In this document: in pieces, positions 1 through 7,031 of the stretch
How positions within the stretch are numbered: position 1 is the first letter of the stretch
How the letters are laid out: each line of letters begins with the position of its first letter
The notes under the pieces: generated by a model
What the model was told of the DNA's origin: nothing
Database searches by the model: none
Seen by the model: the letters and a program-made list of their open reading frames with translations, nothing else
Program-made: the position numbers and the translations under genes
NCBI GenBank assembly: GCA_937967805.1
Contig: CALBTC010000510.1
Coordinates: 1-8,864, forward strand
Direction: 5' to 3'
From: an uncultured Anaerolineaceae bacterium
Lineage (GTDB): Bacteria; Chloroflexota; Anaerolineae; Promineifilales; Promineifilaceae
Length of the DNA stretch: 8,864 nt

Positions 1-64
1 CGCAGATTTCGCAGATTACACAGATTGGAGACAAAAAAAATCTGCGTAATCTGTGCAATCTGTG
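1..64. repeat. Hairpin-forming dispersed repeat built from CGCAGATTA-like 9-mers
   Basis: The left arm (1-24) is made of near-identical units: CGCAGATTT, CGCAGATTA and CACAGATT. Its imperfect reverse complement lies at 41-64, with about 20 of 24 positions matching and most mismatches allowing G-T pairing. A 16-nt loop ending in a run of eight A separates the arms. Short runs of CACAGATTA/CGCAGATTA units facing their own complement are a common intergenic dispersed repeat in several bacterial phyla (recalled, not searched). The repeat may continue leftwards out of the window. It could act as a transcript end for a gene to the left, but no gene is visible there. Confidence 0.7.
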
Positions 65-150
65 GACCATTCTTCTTTTAGGTGACAGAGTTCACGCTGC
101 TTCGGTGCCGTTCCTCCTAACGAAAGCACGCCACGATCTAGTATCTTATC

Positions 151-184
151 AAGTGACAGTCACCTCCTCAGGTGACTGTCACTT
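151..184. promoter_or_regulatory. Twin palindromic operator, GTGAC-W-GTCAC x2, upstream of the AAR gene
   Basis: The arms AAGTGACAGTCACCT (151-165) and AGGTGACTGTCACTT (170-184) are exact reverse complements across a 4-nt spacer, CCTC. Each arm is itself an 11-bp palindrome, GTGACAGTCAC (153-163) and GTGACTGTCAC (172-182), with centres 19 bp apart. This is what a pair of dimeric repressor sites looks like, for example of the TetR type. The element ends 22 bp before the start codon at 207. A weak candidate -10 (TATCTT, 142-147) would put transcription initiation inside the element, but no good -35 is visible. A degenerate related site, GTGACAGAGTTCAC, lies at 82-95. No T-run follows, so a terminator is unlikely. 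The regulator is not in the window. An RNA hairpin in the leader is an alternative role. Confidence 0.65.
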
Positions 185-206
185 CGATTGCATAAGAGAG
201 GAAGTT

Positions 207-2387
<2,181 letters not shown>

Positions 2388-2399
2388 CCTTCACCTGTC

Positions 2400-2419
2400 A
2401 TTCCCGCGCAGGCGGGAAT
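2400..2419. repeat. dRS3-like 20-bp inverted repeat (ATTCCC-N8-GGGAAT)
   Basis: The sequence ATTCCCGCGCAGGCGGGAAT has perfect 8-bp arms and a 4-nt loop. It matches the ATTCCC-N8-GGGAAT pattern of the dispersed dRS3-type element known from Neisseria and seen intergenically in many genomes. It starts 12 bp after the stop codon of the AAR gene and could stabilise or end that transcript, although no T-run follows. Read as protein it gives the well-known spurious strings SFPRRRESI on one strand and WIPACAGMT on the other. Confidence 0.75.
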
Positions 2420-2776
2420 CCATTCGTTTGCCAATAACCATTTGCGTTGCCAGAGCCAGGTGCGGTGGTTCCTTGTTTTGCCGGAGTAATTTTGGGCTGC
2501 ATCTGGGCGAGGCAGGTGGAGAGGCGGTGTTGGGGATTGGCGGGGGTTTTATCCACCTGCCTTGCCCCTACGGGGCCGGTGGTTGCTATTTTGGGCGATG
2601 GTTTTACAATGTGGGCACGATTGGTTTCTTAACCTATCTTGTGTCTTGGTATGACGTTTATGGCTGTACTGCCCTGCCCCAATTTGCCGCCGCATCCGTC
2701 GGTTCCAGCCAGCGAATTACCTTAAACTCTCAATTGTCATGCCGTAACCACCCCTAAACCATTTCCCACACGAGAC
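2420..2776. other. Non-coding stretch with a long-range hairpin
   Basis: No convincing gene is present. The only long open frame here is a run-out of the AAR frame region with no recognisable protein and no start context. It does hold an inverted repeat: GCGAGGCAGGTGGA (2507-2520) pairs with TCCACCTGCCTTGC (2552-2565), 13 of 14 positions plus one G-T pair, around a 31-nt loop. A small hairpin, GCCCC-TAC-GGGGC (2564-2576), follows at once. Composition shifts to AT-rich after about 2590. This could be decayed sequence or a structured RNA; nothing here decides between them. Confidence 0.4.
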
Positions 2777-2811
2777 AAAAAAAACACCCAGGCCCCGCAC
2801 CTGGGTGTTTT
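2777..2811 (-). terminator. Rho-independent terminator of the BCCT transporter gene
   Basis: AAAACACCCAGG (2781-2792) and CCTGGGTGTTTT (2800-2811) form a perfect 12-bp stem with a 7-nt loop. Read on the minus strand, the stem is followed by an uninterrupted run of eight T (plus-strand A-run 2777-2784). It lies 33 bp beyond the transporter stop codon. On the plus strand only TTTT follows the stem, so some bidirectional activity is possible, but the orientation fits the minus-strand gene. Confidence 0.92.
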
Positions 2812-2843
2812 GGTAAGTTTGTTTGTGTGCTGCCGGCGCGTTG

Positions 2844-4637
2844 CTAATCGGCGGCGGCGGGCACGCCACGTTCCAATGCATCCTCATCAATGGCGGTGCG
2901 CCTGATGGCATCAGCCACCTCATGCGCTTCAATGTGATGCATTTCTTCATTTAATCCTATATTGAGACTGTATATCATCACGAGGAGAACCAAAGTGAAC
3001 GGCAGCCCAGCGGCAACCGATGCTGTTTGCAAGGCTGCTAAACCACCACCCAGCAGCAAAACGGCCGCAAGCAACCCTTCCATCACAGCCCAGAAAACAC
3101 GCTGCGGCACCGGTGAGTCCAGCTTGCCCCCAGAGGTGAGGTGATCAACCACCAGGGAGCCGGAATCGGAAGATGTGACGAAGAAGAAGACTACCAAAAT
3201 AATGCCCACAAGTGAGATGACACCAGTTAGCGGGAGATTTTGGAACATTTCAAACATCGCGGTGGCCACATTGTCATTTACAGCCCGCGAAATATCTACA
3301 CCGCTCTGCTGGTTGAAAATGGCCGTGCCGCCAAATACCGACATCCAGAAGAACGAAAGCAGTGTAGGTAGCAGCATGACACCAACGATAAATTCCTTCA
3401 CGGTGCGTCCTTTAGAGACGCGAGCAATAAACATCCCCACGAACGGTGACCAGGAAATCCACCAACCCCAGTAGAAAACGGTCCAGCTGCCTTGCCAACT
3501 ATCACCGGTTTGGTACGTTTCCGTCCACAGGGCTAACCAGGGCAATCTTTGAATGTAGAAGCCGACATTCTGGAAAAACGAGCTGAGAATATAAACTGTC
3601 GGCCCTAGAATGCGTACAAACAGCATAAGTAACGCGGCGATGCGAATATTCCACTCACTAAGCCTTTTTACTCCACCATCCAAACCAGCTATTACCGACA
3701 AGGTGGCGAACCCAGTGATGATGGCTATCAGCAAAACCTGGAACCACGTTTCTGTGGGTAAGCCGAACAAAAAGTTGAGCCCGGCGGAAACCTGTTTAAC
3801 GCCAAAACCGAGGGATGTGGCCAGGCCAAAAAGCGTTGCCAGTACCGACAAAATATCGATGACATTGCCCCACCAGCCATAAATCCGTTCGCCCAAAATT
3901 GGATAAAAGACGGAGCGAATGGTGAGGGGCAGCCCGCGATTGTAGGCGAAGAAAGCTAAGCCTAAACTGACCAGTGCGTAAATGCCCCACGGGTGCAAGC
4001 CCCAATGGAAATAGGTCACGGCGAAGGCGGCCTGGGCGGCTTCGGCACCGCCAGCTTCCACGGCAAACATTGGGGAAGGGGTATTGAAATGGAACACAGG
4101 CTCGGCGACGCTCCAGAACATAAGTCCAATGCCCATCCCGGCACTGATGAGCATGGCGTACCAGGCAAGGTTGCTAAATTCCGGCTTGGCATCAACACCA
4201 CCAATCCGTATCTTGCCGAATCGGCTGAAGGCAAATACGGCCATAGCGACAACAAATATGTTGGCGGCGGCAATGTAGAACCAGCCAAAATTGATGGTGA
4301 TACTAGCCAATATGCTGTCGAAAACGGCCGCTGCCTGATCACCGGCTAGTAAAGTCCAGACCACAAAAACCAGCAGCAAGCCTCCGGCCACAAAAGTTAC
4401 CTGTGGATGAAGATCAAAACCGTATCCAACCCAGTTTCTGTCACCCGGCGTGCGGTGGGCCACCTCCTCGTAATATTCAACATCAGGATCAACTTGAAGA
4501 CCGTAAAACCTTTCACGTTCTTCAATCGCTTTGCGCCTTTCGATTTCTGCCTGACGTACGCGTTCCTCAATTGCCTTGCGCTGCTTCGTATAATCCTTTT
4601 TTCGCTTCTGTTCTTGGGAAATGGTAGCCTCTGCCAT
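2844..4637 (-). CDS. BCCT-family Na+-coupled glycine betaine transporter
   Basis: A 597-residue secondary carrier of the betaine/choline/carnitine transporter family in the cytoplasmic membrane. About 12 hydrophobic spans fall between residues 81 and 558. Family signatures seen: GMGIG (167-171), HWGLHPWGIY (211-220), GLDGGVKRLSEW (318-329), YWGWWISWSPFVGMF (389-403) and FFVTSSDSGS (485-494). Trp212, Trp217, Tyr220 and Trp392/393/396 correspond to the aromatic betaine box and Trp motif of BetP. Phe485, Thr488 and Ser489 match a BetP sodium site, which argues against Na+-independent CaiT-type exchange. Glycine at 171 (GMGIG rather than the choline-type GMGID) favours betaine over choline. The first 45 residues are a K/E/R-rich helix, and the C-terminal tail after the last span is about 39 residues and not strongly basic. 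The ATG at 4637 is chosen because AAAGGAGAGA sits 4 nt upstream; an in-frame TTG at 4655 would bury that SD. It is divergent from the ProX-channel gene and ends at a strong terminator. Substrate could also be another compatible solute. Confidence 0.93.
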   Translation of the reverse strand: MAEATISQEQKRKKDYTKQRKAIEERVRQAEIERRKAIEERERFYGLQVDPDVEYYEEVAHRTPGDRNWVGYGFDLHPQVTFVAGGLLLVFVVWTLLAGDQAAAVFDSILASITINFGWFYIAAANIFVVAMAVFAFSRFGKIRIGGVDAKPEFSNLAWYAMLISAGMGIGLMFWSVAEPVFHFNTPSPMFAVEAGGAEAAQAAFAVTYFHWGLHPWGIYALVSLGLAFFAYNRGLPLTIRSVFYPILGERIYGWWGNVIDILSVLATLFGLATSLGFGVKQVSAGLNFLFGLPTETWFQVLLIAIITGFATLSVIAGLDGGVKRLSEWNIRIAALLMLFVRILGPTVYILSSFFQNVGFYIQRLPWLALWTETYQTGDSWQGSWTVFYWGWWISWSPFVGMFIARVSKGRTVKEFIVGVMLLPTLLSFFWMSVFGGTAIFNQQSGVDISRAVNDNVATAMFEMFQNLPLTGVISLVGIILVVFFFVTSSDSGSLVVDHLTSGGKLDSPVPQRVFWAVMEGLLAAVLLLGGGLAALQTASVAAGLPFTLVLLVMIYSLNIGLNEEMHHIEAHEVADAIRRTAIDEDALERGVPAAAD

Positions 4638-4711
4638 TTTTCTCTCCTTTTCCAACTAAGATTGATGAGACGAATAGAGGTTGCGGGGCGTATTGCAGGG
4701 TGCGAAGTTTT

Positions 4712-4736
4712 TCTGATATATTAGATATATATCAGA
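4712..4736. promoter_or_regulatory. Perfect 25-bp AT-rich palindrome, candidate operator between divergent genes
   Basis: TCTGATATAT (4712-4721) and ATATATCAGA (4727-4736) are exact complements across a 5-nt spacer, TAGAT. The site lies just downstream of the proposed transcription start of the BCCT gene, a repressor position, and 25 bp or more upstream of the proposed promoter of the ProX-channel gene. One regulator bound here could control both genes. No regulator gene is in the window, so the protein family is unknown. Confidence 0.6.
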
Positions 4737-4746
4737 GATATGCGTA

Positions 4747-4775
4747 ATTCTATGCTCTATTTGTCAATACCGCAA
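4747..4775 (-). promoter_or_regulatory. Candidate sigma70-type promoter of the BCCT gene
   Basis: On the minus strand, TTGCGG (4775-4770), a 17-nt spacer and TAGAAT (4752-4747) give a -10 with five of six consensus matches but a weak -35. A better -35-like hexamer, TTGACA (4767-4762), is also present on this strand but has no good -10 at the right distance. The leader would be about 100 nt and would contain the 25-bp palindrome. Confidence 0.4.
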
Positions 4776-4789
4776 CCCCAATGTTTAAT
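4761..4789 (+). promoter_or_regulatory. Sigma70-type promoter of the ProX-channel gene
   Basis: TTGTCA (4761-4766), a 17-nt spacer and TTTAAT (4784-4789) match the consensus at five of six positions in each hexamer with ideal spacing. Transcription would begin near 4796, leaving a short leader with the SD GGGAG (4812-4816), 7 nt before the ATG. Its -35 lies inside the spacer of the proposed divergent transporter promoter, so polymerase could probably not occupy both at once. Confidence 0.6.
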
Positions 4790-4823
4790 CATATTCTAAT
4801 TTCTTCCACATGGGAGCGACCCT

Positions 4824-6983
4824 ATGCTTAAAAAAATTAACGTTATTCCTCTCCCTGTTTGGATTTGGTTCCCTGTCAAAGGGCGGATTTTTGTCTTTCT
4901 GCTGGTGTTGGGATTGCTGTTGTCAGCTTCAATTCCGCTGCATGCGCAGACGAGTTCGGTAACAGTCGTTGGCGGCAATCGTCCGATTCATATGGGGCGG
5001 GCCACATGGGATACTGGCTGGTTCCAGGCGGAACTGTACCGGCAGATGCTGCTGGAGCTGGGCTACCAGGTAGACCGGCCGCGCACTTATGATAATGCTG
5101 ATTTTTATACGGCCGTTGCCGCTGGCGAAGTCGATTTTTGGGTCAACGGCTGGTTTCCTTTGCACACTGCCTTTCTGACTGAGGCCATTGCGCCGCAGGT
5201 GGAGGTGCTGGGAACGCAGGTAGCGGGCGGTGCGTTACAGGGGTATCTTGTAGACAAAGCATCCGCTGACTTACTAGATATTACCTCCTTGGCTGACTTC
5301 ACCCGGCCAGAGGTAACCGACCATTTTGATAGGGACGGTGACGGACAGGCAAACTTGCTTGGCTGCAACGTCGGTTGGGGCTGTGAGCAGATTATCGAGC
5401 ACCATTTGGATAGTTACAATCTGCGCGATGAGGTGGAGCACATTCAAGGGGATTACGGCCCGCTGATGGTAAACGCGATAGAGCGGTTCAGCAACGGTGA
5501 GCCGCTTTTCTTTTATACCTGGACGCCCAACTGGACTATCGGTGAACTGGTTCCGGGTAAAGATGTTGTGTGGATTGGCGTGCCATTTCCATCATTACCG
5601 CCGGAGCAGGCGGCCGTTGAAGACCGAACAACAGTTCCTGGTGTAGCCGGCTGCGTCATGTCCCCTTGTCCAATGGGGTTCCCGCCCAATGACATTCGTA
5701 CCGTAGGCAATCGGGAATTCCTGCGGGTAAATCCGGCCATTCGTGCCTTGCTAGAAGCAGTGCAAATTCCCCTTGAAGACATTTCTGCCCAAAACGCGCT
5801 ACTCTTACACGGGGAAGATGAACAGGCTGACATTGAGCAGCATGCGGCCGACTGGATTAAGGCGAATCGAGAGCTGGTTGACGGGTGGTTGGCAACGGCC
5901 ATTGCGGCCCACGATGAAACGCTCATTGTTACAGCTGAAAGTGAGAACTCAGCCACGATGCTGGAACCCCTTCCACCAATCCGTGTAGCCACCAAAACGC
6001 TGGCTCCCTTCGTCATTTATGATGTGGACGCCCGGGAATACACGGGCTTTAGCATTGAACTTTGGCGGCTCATTGCCCGTGAAGCGGAGCTGGAATATGA
6101 ACTGTATGGTGTGAACACCGTTGCCAAGCTGCTGGATGAGGTAGAACGAGGTGCAGCAGATGCCGCCGCGGCCGGAATTGGTATTACCGAACGGCGCGAG
6201 AGCCTGCTTAACTTTTCCCATCCCTATTTTGAATCAGGTTTGCAAATCATGATTGCCAATGAAGATCGGGGCCTCTGGGGCCACGACCTTCTGGTATTTT
6301 TGCAGGCCATCTTTTCACCCCAGCTGCTTGAAGTGCTGGGTATTTTGCTGCTTTGCCTGCTGATCGCGGCCCACATCATGTGGATTAGCGAACGGCATGT
6401 CAACTCGGATTTTTCTGAAAATTATTGGCCCGGAATATGGGAGGCGTTTTGGTGGTCGGCCGTAACGGCCACCACGGTAGGATACGGTGACAAAACCCCC
6501 AAGACGAACGTTGGTCGGGTGGTTGGTTTGGTCTGGATGTTCTCTGGTCTATTTGTTTTAGCCTCGTTTACCGCCAGCATCGCCACTGCCTTTGCCATAA
6601 ACGAGGTTAGTTCCCACATTGCCGGGTCGGAAGATCTGGCTGGAAAACGTGTGGCCACAATTGAGCGCAGCACGGCCGAAACTTATTTAAACCAACAGGG
6701 TTTAAGTCCGGTTCTTTTTGAGCATGAAGATGAAGCGTACGAAGCGCTGATTGCCGGCGAAGTTGATGCGATGGTGTATGATGCGCCTGTGTTGCAGCAT
6801 TACGTAGCCCTGAACCAGAGTGAATCGGTCCAGTTAGCGGGAGTGGTTTTCCAACAGCAGCAGTATGGCGTTGCCCTGTCTCAAAATCCAATCTTGCGCG
6901 AGCGAATCAATAGAGCATTGTTGAGCCTGATTGAGTCAGGCGAGTATGCTGCTCTCTACCGGGAATGGTTTGGTGAGGAATAG
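4824..6983 (+). CDS. ProX-type betaine-binding domain fused to a GluR0-like ligand-gated K+ channel
   Basis: 719 residues. A signal segment (~21-41, likely cleavage after LHA) is followed by a full ProX/OpuAC-type domain (~45-362). This tracks E. coli ProX closely: NGWFPLH (108-114), LQGYLVDK (138-145), CNVGWGCE (181-188), FYTWTPNW (230-237), PGKDVVW (244-250). Trp110, Trp185 and Trp233 equal the three betaine-box tryptophans; Cys181/Cys187 equal the ProX disulfide. After a ~20-residue linker comes a complete prokaryotic ionotropic glutamate receptor: S1 (~384-480), M1 (~501-521), pore helix and TVGYGD potassium filter (551-556), M2 (~563-590) ending in [10 protein letters not shown] (cf. eukaryotic SYTANLAAF), and S2 (~600-717). 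Arg458, Ser616/Thr617 and Asp653 align with the iGluR amino-acid ligands, so that clamshell probably binds an alpha-amino acid. The start at 4824 has a good SD and promoter. No ProV/ProW ABC subunits lie nearby, which argues against import. It is divergent from a betaine carrier. One uninterrupted frame crosses the junction, so this is not an assembly join visible in the sequence. Gating by betaine is inference. Confidence 0.93.
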   Translation: MLKKINVIPLPVWIWFPVKGRIFVFLLVLGLLLSASIPLHAQTSSVTVVGGNRPIHMGRATWDTGWFQAELYRQMLLELGYQVDRPRTYDNADFYTAVAAGEVDFWVNGWFPLHTAFLTEAIAPQVEVLGTQVAGGALQGYLVDKASADLLDITSLADFTRPEVTDHFDRDGDGQANLLGCNVGWGCEQIIEHHLDSYNLRDEVEHIQGDYGPLMVNAIERFSNGEPLFFYTWTPNWTIGELVPGKDVVWIGVPFPSLPPEQAAVEDRTTVPGVAGCVMSPCPMGFPPNDIRTVGNREFLRVNPAIRALLEAVQIPLEDISAQNALLLHGEDEQADIEQHAADWIKANRELVDGWLATAIAAHDETLIVTAESENSATMLEPLPPIRVATKTLAPFVIYDVDAREYTGFSIELWRLIAREAELEYELYGVNTVAKLLDEVERGAADAAAAGIGITERRESLLNFSHPYFESGLQIMIANEDRGLWGHDLLVFLQAIFSPQLLEVLGILLLCLLIAAHIMWISERHVNSDFSENYWPGIWEAFWWSAVTATTVGYGDKTPKTNVGRVVGLVWMFSGLFVLASFTASIATAFAINEVSSHIAGSEDLAGKRVATIERSTAETYLNQQGLSPVLFEHEDEAYEALIAGEVDAMVYDAPVLQHYVALNQSESVQLAGVVFQQQQYGVALSQNPILRERINRALLSLIESGEYAALYREWFGEE

Positions 6984-7031
6984 CTTGAGCCATGCAAAAT
7001 TGCACTTAGTGCGGTCCACTTTATCCTATCC

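Larger units (their letters stand above)
4679..4777. repeat. Outer bulged inverted repeat framing the divergent promoter region
   Basis: GGTTGCGG (4679-4686) and GTATTG (4690-4695), separated by a 3-nt bulge, are the reverse complement of the continuous CAATACCGCAACC (4765-4777), sharing one overlapping G-C pair. The centre (about 4728) nearly coincides with that of the inner palindrome at 4712-4736. The spacing suggests mirrored protein-binding half-sites or a cruciform rather than chance. The right arm overlaps the proposed -35 of the transporter promoter. Confidence 0.5.

Noticed and set aside
1..64. Short repeated 9-mers as a CRISPR array
   Set aside because: Units are contiguous with no unique spacers and occur in inverted halves, which is a hairpin repeat rather than a CRISPR.
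151..184. The 15-bp inverted repeat as an intrinsic terminator
   Set aside because: No T-run on either strand, no gene upstream to terminate, and two-level symmetry with short palindromes fits an operator better.
105..206. Upstream extension of the AAR-like gene to a GTG-type start at 105
   Set aside because: The extra 34 residues would be encoded across the perfect palindrome, have no SD and no AAR-like content, while GAGAGGAAG fits the ATG at 207.
4638..4655. TTG start of the BCCT gene at 4655
   Set aside because: The codons between 4655 and 4637 are the SD itself (AAGGAGAG); the ATG at 4637 is correctly spaced from it.
4824..6983. An assembly or sequencing artefact joining a proX gene to a channel gene
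   Set aside because: The junction is a single open frame with a natural acidic/hydrophilic linker, no internal SD-ATG pair before the channel half, no second signal peptide and no composition break. Not excluded absolutely without read data.
7002..7012. GCACTTAGTGC hairpin between the convergent genes as a terminator
   Set aside because: Only a 4-5 bp stem and a weak T-stretch on the minus strand; too weak to call for either gene.
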